A stretch of 64,000 nt of DNA from Bacillaceae bacterium IKA-2 (lineage in GTDB: Bacteria > Bacillota > Bacilli > Bacillales > Anaerobacillaceae): assembly GCA_031761875.1 (NCBI GenBank), contig CP134492.1:4360891-4424890 (forward strand), given 5' to 3'. A program made the position numbers and the translations under genes. Of the stretch, positions 21,741 through 29,981 are shown piece by piece. The notes under the pieces are model-generated. The model saw only the letters and a program-made list of their open reading frames with translations. It was not told the DNA's origin and did no database searches. How positions within the stretch are numbered: position 1 is the first letter of the stretch; the number at the start of each line of letters is the position of its first letter.

Positions 21741-23638
21741 TTACCAAAATGATTTTAACGCTATGTTACTTTCAACCTTTTCTTTTTCTTCATTATATTT
21801 TAAGACAAGATTTATTACTTTTTCACCGATAATTAATTTTTGATTTTGCATTGTTATCTCCGCATGATGAAGTTCATTTGCAGTTATTTCTTTACCTGCA
21901 TATAATATCGGACTCTTACCCCTGGATGAACCTACAATTCCCGCAGTGATTTTCTGGACAGCTTCAACTTTCCCACCACGAATAACCGAGTTTTTATTTT
22001 TAAAGATAATTTCTGTTCCTGCAAATAAGGTTGTATTTACGATACCTTCTTTATTTATTATAATTCTTCCATTTGTTTTAATTTGTGATTGGTTTGCTGA
22101 ATGAAATACAATATCGCTTTCTTCCATAATTTCGCCTTCCATTTTCTGTATCAAATCATTTAGTGCAAATTTGACACTTTGGATGAATCCAACAGAATCT
22201 ATTGATTGTAAAGATTGATAATTCTTGAACTTCATTAAAGTATTCATAACTAGTTTAAAATGCAAAGGTAGTTGATATTTATTATTTTTTAAATCGTTTA
22301 TAATTCTAGAATACTCGTTAACATTTTCAGTAATCGTTTTAAACTTATTTTCAACTAAAGTAGCTATGACAAAGCCAATTCGAGACTCGAATTCTTCAGC
22401 TTTTATTGCATTTTTTAATTGATTTAATGCACCAATGAGGCGTTTTAGTCCTGAAGATAAGTTTTGAATGATTTTATAAATTTCACTATAATAGAGACTA
22501 AATTGACCTCCATTGATTTTAGAATTTATTATATTTCCATATATATTTATATTTTGCGAGGCTATTAATACGCTGTAATACACGTTACCGTATACGAAAA
22601 TCGAACCCGCACACTCTACTTTCATATTGTCCTTGATATGTCCTCTAATAATAACGTCGCCGTTAAACAAAATATTCCCAGTAGACATATCTACATCGCC
22701 GAACACTTCATACGCTTCTAAAACATCAAACTGCTTGATAGAATTCCCTGTTATTGAAGGTCTTCCAGAAAACAATGCAATAACTTGACCCTCACCTGTT
22801 ATTTTTACTCTCGGTTTAGAGCGAACATTAATTTTTTTGGGGGTTTTCGGGTCTAAGTTTTGACCAAATACATCAAAACCTGGCATTCCTTCTCTAGGTG
22901 AAAAAATTTCAGCTATAACATCTCCAGCTTCTACTACTGGAATTTTGATGCGATTTTTAAAATCGACGACACCTCGTACTTCTTCCAGCACTTCTGAAAT
23001 TGTCGATGAAAAGTATTGTTTAATAAATCCATCTCTAGCTGGAATAACTGGTAGGCCTTCTGCAACGATAATCTCTTTAAATGTAGGATTTATTAGCTCT
23101 TCTATTATTGCAGTCGTATTAATTTCAACCCGAACACCTCTCTTAAAACAGCTTCACTAATTTGTGAAACGACATTTTCAGTATCAAGTGTTTTTTGTAC
23201 AATCTCTGTTTCAATGATAAAACGATTAGATCTTTTTTTGTTTTTCAATCGTAACAAAGTAAACAGAAGGGGATACAATTGGAGATTTACAAACAAATTA
23301 TCTTTACTAGTTAAAATTTTATATTCAGTTTTATTTGGCACTTCCCAGAGAATTTCGTCCGCTTCGAATACAACTCGTTCCTTTTTTAGTAGGGTACCAT
23401 TTAAAAGAATTTTTACTTTAGGATTCGGAATTAATACAGGTTTTTTCCCATTTAGATTTGGACTTATAATAAAAATTTGATGATCCCTAACTTCTATAAA
23501 CCCATCATCCTCATGAAGATCGACTTTGTTAAAATCGTTTTTTTCCACTTCGACTTCATTAACTGCGTTAAAGGTTTGATTTTCATCAATGTTTAACTCT
23601 TTAATTAATTTAGTTAAATAATTTTCATCTCTTGACAT
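21741..23638 (-). pseudogene. FapA-like DUF342 gene broken by one frameshift
   Basis: Two adjacent frames belong to one gene. The first (23638-23105, ATG behind GGAGGGG) gives the N-terminal part; the second (from about 23145 to 21741) continues with the FapA/DUF342 beta-helix region (PVIPARDGFIKQYF, EGMPGFDVFGQNL, INVRSKPRV, VFGDVDMSTGNILFNGDVIIRG, NVYYSVLIASQNINIYGNI). Adding one T to the TTTT run at 23145-23148 joins ISEAV to FKRGVRVEINTTAIIEEL without a stop. The restored protein is about 630 residues, usual for FapA. Either a real inactivation or a sequencing slip. A c-di-GMP riboswitch lies upstream. Confidence 0.8.
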
Positions 23639-23707
23639 ATAAGTCCCCTCCACCAATTCGCTATGGTAATGTAAGGGTTACTGTTACTATTCATCGCTCC
23701 GATATTC

Positions 23708-23741
23708 CTAAATAAAGCTAATCAAAAAATATTGATTAGCT
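23708..23741 (-). terminator. Terminator between the c-di-GMP aptamer and the FapA-like gene
   Basis: AGCTAATCA pairs with TGATTAGCT followed by TTATTTA on the minus strand, about 40 nt after the aptamer. Likely expression platform of the riboswitch. Confidence 0.75.
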
Positions 23742-23777
23742 CCAGAAAATACCCTTTTAACGTAGTAACATTTTAGT

Positions 23778-23868
23778 AAGCCACTTTTTTGGCAGTCCAG
23801 CGATCATAGTCATTGACCTTAGACCCGGATCTTTGCGTCCTTATTTTTCAATAAGTTTGCCCTTTACA
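23778..23868 (-). promoter_or_regulatory. Cyclic di-GMP-I riboswitch (GEMM)
   Basis: The minus strand contains AAGGGCAAAC, a GAAA loop flanked by TTATT and AATAA, GGACGCAAAG, CCGGGTCTAAGG, then GACTATGATCGCTGGACTG and GCCAAAAAAGTGGC. These are the ordered consensus blocks of the GEMM-I aptamer, including GCAAAC, the GNRA loop and the GACGCAAAG junction. A TATAAT-type -10 lies upstream at about 23890-23898. It leads into the FapA-like gene. Confidence 0.9.
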
Positions 23869-24039
23869 TTTCATGAATTATTACTAAGAAATTATACCTA
23901 CTACTATCTATCTTCACTCTATTACAAATTGTGGTGAGTTTCAACAAGTATCTTTTACAATAATCTAATTATTGTAAAAATTCCCGCTTCCAAGCCGTCA
24001 CCAGTGATAATGAAAATAGCGTGTATTCGCACTATGTAA

Positions 24040-24180
24040 TACCCAAAAAAAGCAACCGTCAAAAAGCCGGTCGCTCGATTCTATACGGTTACCCACACTA
24101 ACGTTGCTCAACAATTTTACCAACCAAAAGAAGAAGTCATAAACGATGAGCCGATCGGTTACGTTTATACTCGAAACTGA
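24040..24180 (+). other. Protein-like ORF fragment without a start
   Basis: 46 codons, stop to stop, read YPKKATVKKPVARFYTVT... and end IGYVYTRN. Composition looks like coding sequence, but no ATG/GTG/TTG or ribosome site precedes it. It may be the tail of a lost gene. Ends 3 bp before the CBS gene's stop on the other strand. No family recognised. Confidence 0.25.
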
Positions 24181-24183
24181 AAT

Positions 24184-24639
24184 TTAATTTCCAGGATATA
24201 GGTAATTCATGATATCACGCCGTGAAATAATGCCCACTAATATCCCTTGCTTATCGACAACAGGTAGTCTCTTGATTTTCTTTTCCATCATCAATGTCGC
24301 AGTATGTTCTATGGTGTCATCAGGCATTACAGTTACGACTTTTTTATTCATTAAATCTCCTACTCTTTCAGACATGGTTCGCTTTAGTTCATCCATGAAT
24401 TTGTTGGGATTATCAAGATAAATTAGCCCGCCGAGCAACTCCAATACAGCCGGTAATTTGATAATCGATTCACGCTTGATTAGGTCTCCTTCGGTAACAA
24501 TACCGACAAGTTCATCGTTTTCGTTTAGAACAGGCAGACCACTGAAATCATTTTCGATAAGACGTTTGGCACAGTTCTCAACTGTACTTTCTTCACTTAT
24601 CGATATAACGTTTTTTGTCATAATATCTTTTGCATACAT
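24184..24639 (-). CDS. CBS domain-containing protein
   Basis: 151 residues made of two CBS domains: residues about 8-60 (IMTKNVISISEESTVENCAKRL... VGIVTEGDLIKRE) and about 95-148 (LMNKKVVTVMPDDTIEHTATLM ... VGIISRRDIMNYL). Such stand-alone CBS pairs bind adenosyl nucleotides as energy sensors. No enzyme partner is adjacent. Single-gene unit. Confidence 0.9.
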   Translation of the reverse strand: MYAKDIMTKNVISISEESTVENCAKRLIENDFSGLPVLNENDELVGIVTEGDLIKRESIIKLPAVLELLGGLIYLDNPNKFMDELKRTMSERVGDLMNKKVVTVMPDDTIEHTATLMMEKKIKRLPVVDKQGILVGIISRRDIMNYLYPGN

Positions 24640-24869
24640 CGATTAACACTCCTCATGGTCATTTTAAATAGGGTCTGAACCTTGTTTGTCCTTAATGGTT
24701 ATTATTACAAATTATAAAGTATTTCCACTATTATTTCAATGGAACGAAATACTTTAACGATAACTCTCGTGCCTGTAACACTCCCAAAAATCTTGTTCCA
24801 GAAGAATATTTCACAAGAGTGATGTTGGAAAAGAGGATTGGAAATATCTCGATTTGGAGTGCCCATCGT

Positions 24870-24905
24870 AAAAAAAAGAACTTCAGATTATCTCCGAGGT
24901 TCTTC
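24870..24905 (-). terminator. Terminator of the 63-residue gene
   Basis: AAGAACCTC pairs imperfectly with GAAGTTCTT followed by a long T-run on the minus strand, just beyond the stop at 24916. Confidence 0.7.
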
Positions 24906-24915
24906 ATGAAAAATA

Positions 24916-25107
24916 TTAGCTTAACTTTAGATGTTCCTTTAATGCTTCGTTTGTTTTCAACTCTTCATTGATCTTATCTAACGTTGTAGCAGGAATAGTA
25001 AAACAAACTCCTTTGGGTGACATCAAAAAGACTTCACCTTTGTTGTTACCTTTCTTAATGGTGTACCCCTCGACTGTAAATAATATCTTCTCATCTGGTC
25101 TTGCCAT
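24916..25107 (-). CDS. Small hypothetical protein, 63 residues
   Basis: Soluble, lysine-rich: starts MARPDEKILFTVEGYTIKKG, ends in an amphipathic helix (LDKINEELKTNEALKEHLKL). A GGAGTGG site precedes the ATG and a terminator follows the stop, so it is a credible monocistronic gene. Family not recognised. Confidence 0.7.
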   Translation of the reverse strand: MARPDEKILFTVEGYTIKKGNNKGEVFLMSPKGVCFTIPATTLDKINEELKTNEALKEHLKLS

Positions 25108-25238
25108 AGCTTAGCCACTCCTTAAGTCGTTATAAATGTTTCCTTATCATTTTTTTAGTTTAACAGAATTTTGGATTCCGTGCCCCTGACACGACAAAAA
25201 ATGTTCTTTTCGTATTTATAAAACAAATTTCTAAATGC

Positions 25239-25283
25239 TAAAAAAAGACTTCTCAAAAGTTTGGTCAACTAATGAGAAGCCGC
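25239..25283 (-). terminator. betB terminator
   Basis: GGCTTCTCATTAGTT pairs with AACTTTTGAGAAGTC followed by seven T. It shares the AACTTTTG(A/G)GAAG core with terminators at 32331 and 34416. The remaining 25284-25474 holds nothing recognised. Confidence 0.75.
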
Positions 25284-25474
25284 ACTATTACTTAAGTTAT
25301 TAGCAGAGTGTTTGAGGTCAATTACATCATGCGCCCATAAGATGAGAGTGTATAATATCTTTAACGATGTGTACAAAAAGCTTGATATATCAACGTTTTG
25401 ATAAATTCTGTCTGTAACATCTTTAACAGAATTTTATCATTTTACACTGGATTGCGTTAGCAAAATGTTATCAT

Positions 25475-26947
25475 CTAGAACCAGTTGATAGGTTTAGGAT
25501 TAAGGTTTTGGAATATATGCTTTGTTTCTGTATATTCTTCCATACCTAGTCTTCCTAGTTCGCGTCCAATACCAGACTGCTTAAATCCACCCCATGGTGC
25601 ATGTGGGAAGTAAACGTTGAATTCATTAATCCAAACTGTCCCCATGCGCATCTTTGCTACACAACGTTCAGCTTTTGCGATATCGTTTGTCCAAACGCCA
25701 CCAGCTAGTCCATAGATAGAGTCATTAGCAAGCTTTACTGCTTCCTCTTCTGCACCGAATTTCTCAACCGTGATAACAGGACCAAAAGCTTCATCTTGAA
25801 CAATGCTCATGTTTGTTGTGCAGTCTGTGAAAATAGTAGGTAGGTAGAAAAATCCTTTTTGTAGTTCTGTATCTTCTGGACGGCTACCACCAACTGCTAA
25901 TGTAGCACCTTCTTTAATCCCTATTTCTACATACTGTTCTACTTTCGCAAGCTGCTCAGCTGAAATAAGTGGACCCATTTGTGTATCTTCGTCAAATCCG
26001 CTTCCTAACTTAAATTTTTTCACTCGCTCAACAAGTGCGTTGACGAACTCATCGTGAATACTTTCTTCTACAATCAGTCTTGTACCAGCGGAACAGATTT
26101 GACCGGCATGGAAGAATACCCCGTTTAATGCTTGGTCTACAGCTGTCTCAAAATCAGCATCAGCAAAGATGATGTTAGGGTTTTTGCCACCAAGTTCAAG
26201 TGCAAGCTTCTTTACATTAACGCTTGCCGCTTGCATAATTTTCTTCCCAGTAATAAGTCCACCGGTAAAGGAAATAAGATCAACATCAATGTTACTAGAT
26301 AACTCTGCACCAACTGTGTTACCAGCACCAAGTACTAGGTTAGCAACACCAGCAGGCACTCCCGCCTCTTCCATTAGTTCGAATACTTTAATAGTAGTAA
26401 GTGGTGTAATTTCACTTGGTTTCATTATTAAAGTATTTCCAGTTACAAGCGCTGGAGCTAGTTTCCAAGATGCTTGAAGTAATGGATAATTCCACGGTGT
26501 AATTTGACCACAAACACCAACTGGTTCGTGAACCACTCTACTAATAGAGTTCGGCACAGGAGAAACAATTAGTTCCCCGCCATTTTTATCTGCAAGCTCT
26601 GCATAATAACGAAAGATTCCCGCAATATCATCCATATCTCCACGGCTTTCTTCTACCGTTTTACCTGTATCTAATGACTCTAATCTAGCAAGTTCTTCTT
26701 TATCTCTTTCTATTAATTCAGCAATTTTCCTTACGATAGTCCCTCGCTCTGTTGCTGGAGTAGAAGACCATTCTCCGTTATCAAAAGCTTCTCTTGCTGC
26801 AGCAATTGCAGCTTTTGCATCGCTTTCGTCACCTTCTGGAACAGTTGCAATAACTTCCTGGTTAAATGGATTAATAATATCACGCGTATTACCTGAGTTT
26901 GCCCCCACCCATTCACCATTAATGTATTGCTGGTGTTTTAGCCTCAA
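25475..26947 (-). CDS. betB: Betaine-aldehyde dehydrogenase
   Basis: NAD(P)-dependent oxidation of betaine aldehyde to the osmoprotectant glycine betaine. 490 residues from TTG at 26947 (CGGAG site 8 bp upstream), matching the family length; the open frame runs to 27049. Motifs: TPWNYPLLQASWKLAPAL, the FTGGLITGKK cofactor loop, ELGGKNPNIIF with the general-base Glu, and the catalytic Cys in GQICSAGTR. The C-terminus resembles GbsA of B. subtilis. Divergent from gbsR, with a candidate operator 35 bp upstream. Confidence 0.95.
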   Translation of the reverse strand: MRLKHQQYINGEWVGANSGNTRDIINPFNQEVIATVPEGDESDAKAAIAAAREAFDNGEWSSTPATERGTIVRKIAELIERDKEELARLESLDTGKTVEESRGDMDDIAGIFRYYAELADKNGGELIVSPVPNSISRVVHEPVGVCGQITPWNYPLLQASWKLAPALVTGNTLIMKPSEITPLTTIKVFELMEEAGVPAGVANLVLGAGNTVGAELSSNIDVDLISFTGGLITGKKIMQAASVNVKKLALELGGKNPNIIFADADFETAVDQALNGVFFHAGQICSAGTRLIVEESIHDEFVNALVERVKKFKLGSGFDEDTQMGPLISAEQLAKVEQYVEIGIKEGATLAVGGSRPEDTELQKGFFYLPTIFTDCTTNMSIVQDEAFGPVITVEKFGAEEEAVKLANDSIYGLAGGVWTNDIAKAERCVAKMRMGTVWINEFNVYFPHAPWGGFKQSGIGRELGRLGMEEYTETKHIFQNLNPKPINWF

Positions 26948-26981
26948 ATCTATCAACTCCGATTCTTTATAAATTAAGTTT

Positions 26982-26999
26982 ATTAAAAATTTATTTAAC
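26982..26999. promoter_or_regulatory. Candidate GbsR operator upstream of betB
   Basis: ATTAAAAATTTATTTAAC, whose reverse complement matches GTTAAATAAATTTTTAAC upstream of the binding-protein gene at 17 of 18 positions. Related sites lie at 27189, 27950 and 32083. The regulator assignment is inference. Confidence 0.45.
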
Positions 27000-27188
27000 T
27001 TTCTTAATATGGTAACACGTCTTTTTATGGCTGTCAAAGAGACATTCAAAACATAAAAGTTTAGAAAACATTAAAACTAACTAGAAAGGTTGCGATTACT
27101 CTGTTAGTAGACATTTTCTTTTGGTTAAAACCACTTTTTTCCGTTTGACATTTAATCTGAATTCTGTATTATTAAGTTTATGAAGAAT

Positions 27189-27206
27189 ATTAAAAAAATA
27201 TTTAAC
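27189..27206. promoter_or_regulatory. Candidate GbsR operator upstream of gbsR
   Basis: ATTAAAAAAATATTTAAC, 31 bp before the gbsR start. It fits the pattern RTTAAA-N6-TTTAAC shared with the other three sites in this region, which would imply autoregulation. Confidence 0.4.
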
Positions 27207-27237
27207 AATCTTTACTTTATATTAAAGGAGCAACTTT

Positions 27238-27789
27238 ATGAGTGAATCTACTGAAAGATCCAAGATTAAAATAGAAGCAGCAAAAGATAAAGTCATTGGC
27301 GCCATCGCAGAGACAATGGATTTATATGGTGTAACACCTGCAGCTGCAAATTTATATGCAACGATGTACTTTAAAGATCAGATGACGCTTGATGAAATGC
27401 GTACGGAGCTTGAAATGAGTAAACCAAGTATGAGTACTAGTGTCCGTAAGCTCCAAGAAATAGAAATGGTGAGAAAAACATTTACACGCGGTTCTAGGAA
27501 ACATACCTATATAGCTGAGAAAAATTTCTTCCGTTCATTTATGGTGTTTTATTGTCAGATGTGGGATCGAGAAGTAAAAATGAACATGGAAACAATTAAG
27601 GAAGCACAAGAAGATTTAATAGATGTCATAAAAGATTCCACCAGCACTCCAGAAATTGTTGCCGAGGCGAAGAAATACTATGATCAATTAGAAGAGTCTA
27701 AAACATACTATCACTGGTTGGAAGACTTAGTTGCAAGTATAAAAAGCGGTAAAATATTTGAGTTTTTACCTAAAGGTCATCAAGATTAA
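27238..27789 (+). CDS. gbsR: GbsR/MarR-type choline-responsive regulator
   Basis: 183 residues, winged helix-turn-helix: DLYGVTPAAANLYATMYF, then the recognition region TLDEMRTELEMSKPSMSTSVRKLQEIEMVRK, wing TFTRGSRKHTY, and a long C-terminal helical effector region. Matches the GbsR family, which represses choline-to-betaine genes and senses choline. Divergent from betB and upstream of a betaine-type binding protein. GGAG site before the ATG. Confidence 0.9.
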   Translation: MSESTERSKIKIEAAKDKVIGAIAETMDLYGVTPAAANLYATMYFKDQMTLDEMRTELEMSKPSMSTSVRKLQEIEMVRKTFTRGSRKHTYIAEKNFFRSFMVFYCQMWDREVKMNMETIKEAQEDLIDVIKDSTSTPEIVAEAKKYYDQLEESKTYYHWLEDLVASIKSGKIFEFLPKGHQD

Positions 27790-27845
27790 TTTTATATGAA
27801 GTTATTTGGTGATTGAATTTCATAATTACCTAACTTGAGCCATTA

Positions 27846-27890
27846 AGGTAGTCTATAAAAATATAACCATAAATTACCTATAGACTACCT
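27846..27890 (+). terminator. Long-loop hairpin after gbsR
   Basis: AGGTAGTCTATA and TATAGACTACCT form a perfect 12-bp stem with a 21-nt AT-rich loop about 55 bp after gbsR. No U-run follows on either strand, so it may be a structured end or a regulatory site rather than a classical terminator. Confidence 0.45.
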
Positions 27891-27947
27891 ACTATTTGAA
27901 TGTTTCACTTATCTCTTCTAAGTAAGAGATATATTATTTTTGTATTA

Positions 27948-27969
27948 ACGTTAAATAAATTTTTAACGT
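27948..27969. promoter_or_regulatory. Candidate GbsR operator upstream of the binding-protein gene
   Basis: ACGTTAAA and TTTAACGT arms, perfect over 8 bp with a 6-bp spacer, 37 bp before the start codon. Best palindrome of the four sites. Confidence 0.5.
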
Positions 27970-28006
27970 ATTTAATATATATAACAAAAAAAGGGAGTTT
28001 TTCTAC

Positions 28007-28906
28007 ATGAATAAATGGAAAAAAGAACTTAGTTTTATCTTTGCGTTGCTAATGGTTGCTGTACTGACAGCATGCGGAAGCAATACTGAGGAAACAAACG
28101 GTGAACAAGCAGGTACAGAAACAGAGGTAAGTAATAAAGAAATAACGATTGGTCAAATATTATGGGCTGAAAATATTGCAGTAACAAATATGTGGAAAGC
28201 AATTTTAGAAGAAAAAGGTTATCAAGTGAAGTTACCATTATTGGACATGGGTGTTACAATGACGGCTTTAGAAATGGGCGAGGTAGATGTTAGTCTAGAA
28301 GTATGGTTACCGGTCCAAGATGCAAATTATCTAAAAAGATATCAAGATGCTGTTAATTTCTCAGAATCTACTTGGTTTGATAATGCAAAAGTAGGTCTTG
28401 TTGTTCCAACCTATTTAGAAGAAGTTAATAGTATAGAAGATTTAAATGAACATAAAGAACTATTTAATGGTCAAATTATCGGTTTGGATGCTGGCGCCGG
28501 TACGATGGAAGTTGTGGAACAATTAATTGAAGATTATAATCTTGAGTTTGAACTACTGGCAAGCTCTGAACCAGCGATGTTAGGTGCAGTTGGAAATGCA
28601 GTAGAAAATGAAGAACCAATCGTGGTACCGCTTTGGAGCCCACACTGGGCATTCTCGACGTATGACTTGAAATTCCTAGAAGATCCGCAAAACATATTCG
28701 GTGGTGTAGAAAAAATTCACCATGCTACAAGACTGGGGTTTGAAGAAGATTATCCAGAGGTGAGCGAGTGGTTTAAAAATTGGAAGATGGATGATCAACA
28801 AATTGGCCAGCTTATCGAATATGTAGAAAGTGCCGAAGACCCTCTTGATGGGGCTAAAAAATGGATTGAAGAGAATCAAGAATTGATTGCTGAATGGGTA
28901 AAATAA
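28007..28906 (+). CDS. Glycine betaine/choline-type ABC transporter binding lipoprotein (OpuAC-like)
   Basis: 299 residues. Lipoprotein signal with lipobox LTAC (Cys about residue 23), then a spacer rich in Thr/Glu and the OpuAC substrate-binding fold: ITIGQILWAENIAVTNMWKAILEEKGY, LEVWLP, GLDAGAGTMEVVEQLIEDY and PLWSPHWAFSTYDLKFL, with aromatic residues of the kind that box quaternary amines. No ATPase or permease gene is adjacent, so it must use a transporter encoded elsewhere. Strong AAGGGAG site; terminator follows. Confidence 0.88.
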   Translation: MNKWKKELSFIFALLMVAVLTACGSNTEETNGEQAGTETEVSNKEITIGQILWAENIAVTNMWKAILEEKGYQVKLPLLDMGVTMTALEMGEVDVSLEVWLPVQDANYLKRYQDAVNFSESTWFDNAKVGLVVPTYLEEVNSIEDLNEHKELFNGQIIGLDAGAGTMEVVEQLIEDYNLEFELLASSEPAMLGAVGNAVENEEPIVVPLWSPHWAFSTYDLKFLEDPQNIFGGVEKIHHATRLGFEEDYPEVSEWFKNWKMDDQQIGQLIEYVESAEDPLDGAKKWIEENQELIAEWVK

Positions 28907-28935
28907 TGACATAGGTAAGTAGTTAAAAGAAATAT

Positions 28936-28980
28936 AGAAGTTAGTCTCTCATATTTGGAGAGACTAACTTCTTTTGTATT
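28936..28980 (+). terminator. Terminator of the binding-protein gene
   Basis: GAAGTTAGTCTCTC pairs with GAGAGACTAACTTC followed by TTTTGTATTT, 30 bp after the stop. Confidence 0.9.
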
Positions 28981-29165
28981 TCAAAACTATTTCTTATAAG
29001 TGATATGTACAACTAGTGTAAGTTTAGTGATTACGGCCATTAGAATGTACCACTTCTGTCATGTTTATCAGCAATCGCCACCAAATTTATCGCTTATCGC
29101 CAATGCATTTACCCATGTGTACTGTCAGGAGAATACAGATTTACAACTTAAGGATTTTGAAAGAT

Positions 29166-29210
29166 AAAAAAGCTAATCCCACCGTATTTTTAGCGAGGGA
29201 TTAGGCTTAT
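29166..29210 (-). terminator. Intergenic terminator-like hairpin
   Basis: AAGCCTAATCCC pairs with GGGATTAGCTT followed by TTTTT on the minus strand. No minus-strand gene ends nearby; it may mark a lost gene or serve read-through from betA. Confidence 0.5.
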
Positions 29211-29299
29211 GATCTTCCATAAACGCCCCTGATTATTGAATAAAAACTAGGCAAAAAATTAATTTTTACATTTAACTTGTGTTACGATTCTCCTTAACC

Positions 29300-29525
29300 A
29301 CTCTGTCCGAACAAGGCCTGCCTTCGGACAAGATCACGCTTTTTCCTCTTCACTCTGTCCGAACAAGACCTGCCTTCGGACAAGATCACGCTTTCTCCTC
29401 TTCACTCTGTCCGAACAAGGCCTGCCTTCGGACAAGATCACGCTTTTTCCTCTTCACTCTGTCCGAACAAGGCCTGCCTTCGGACAAGATCACGCTTTTT
29501 CCTCTTCACTCTGTCCGAACAAGGC
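29300..29525. repeat. 52-bp tandem repeat of hairpin units (four full copies plus part)
   Basis: Units start at 29300, 29352, 29404 and 29456, with a partial fifth at 29508. Each holds the dyad GTCCGAA ... TTCGGAC around CAAGGCCTGCC, then AAGATCACGCTTTTTCC and TCTTCACT. Units differ at only a few positions (A for G at one site, one C in the T-run), so the expansion is recent. All frames through it give repetitive peptides and no credible gene. Not CRISPR: no unique spacers. Confidence 0.9.
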
Positions 29526-29889
29526 GATGTTTTGCTCAAAAAAACTCCTCTACTTATGATAAGGGTCACTGCCTTTAATTTTAAACAATTTTTCCTTCTG
29601 ATTAATTAGTAATTCAATAATACTTCTTCTACATTATGGCCCGATTGCGGAAGACTGATCTTATTGATTGAAAATCAATCAAATTTGTATGACGAGTATA
29701 ATATCTTTGATTCCGATAACTATGGTTTTTTATCTTAAATCACCCAGAAGGTATGAAGTGGTAAACAGTCTGTCATTCATTGGTGAAAATAAGTCAAGGA
29801 TGGTAAATTTCATTGGCCAAATCTAATCAGTTTATTTTCTCGCAGCTACTTTTTATACTTCTCTAGGGATAGCTGGGTCTTAATTTCTA
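29526..29889. other. Intergenic stretch with no recognised feature
   Basis: AT-rich, broken by stops in all frames. A few coding-like stretches on the plus strand are too short and interrupted to assign. Nothing supported. Confidence 0.5.
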
Positions 29890-29891
29890 GC

Positions 29892-29963
29892 AAAAAAAAG
29901 AAGGCACTCTTTTCATAAAATGTATGCTTTGACTCGCAAATACATTTTGAAAGAGGCCTTCTT
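29892..29963 (-). terminator. betA terminator
   Basis: A long imperfect stem (AGAAGGCCTCTTTC ... GAAAAGAGTGCCTTCT, with inner AAAATGTAT/ATACATTTT) followed by seven T on the minus strand, 20 bp past betA. Confidence 0.85.
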
Positions 29964-29981
29964 ATGAAAGCATTATTTTAC

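Noticed and set aside
29300..29525. Possible CRISPR array
   Set aside because: Units are contiguous 52-bp tandem repeats without unique spacers, and no cas genes are nearby.
29279..29578. 99-residue ORF across the tandem repeat
   Set aside because: The peptide is only the repeat translated; no ribosome site, and all other frames are equally repetitive.
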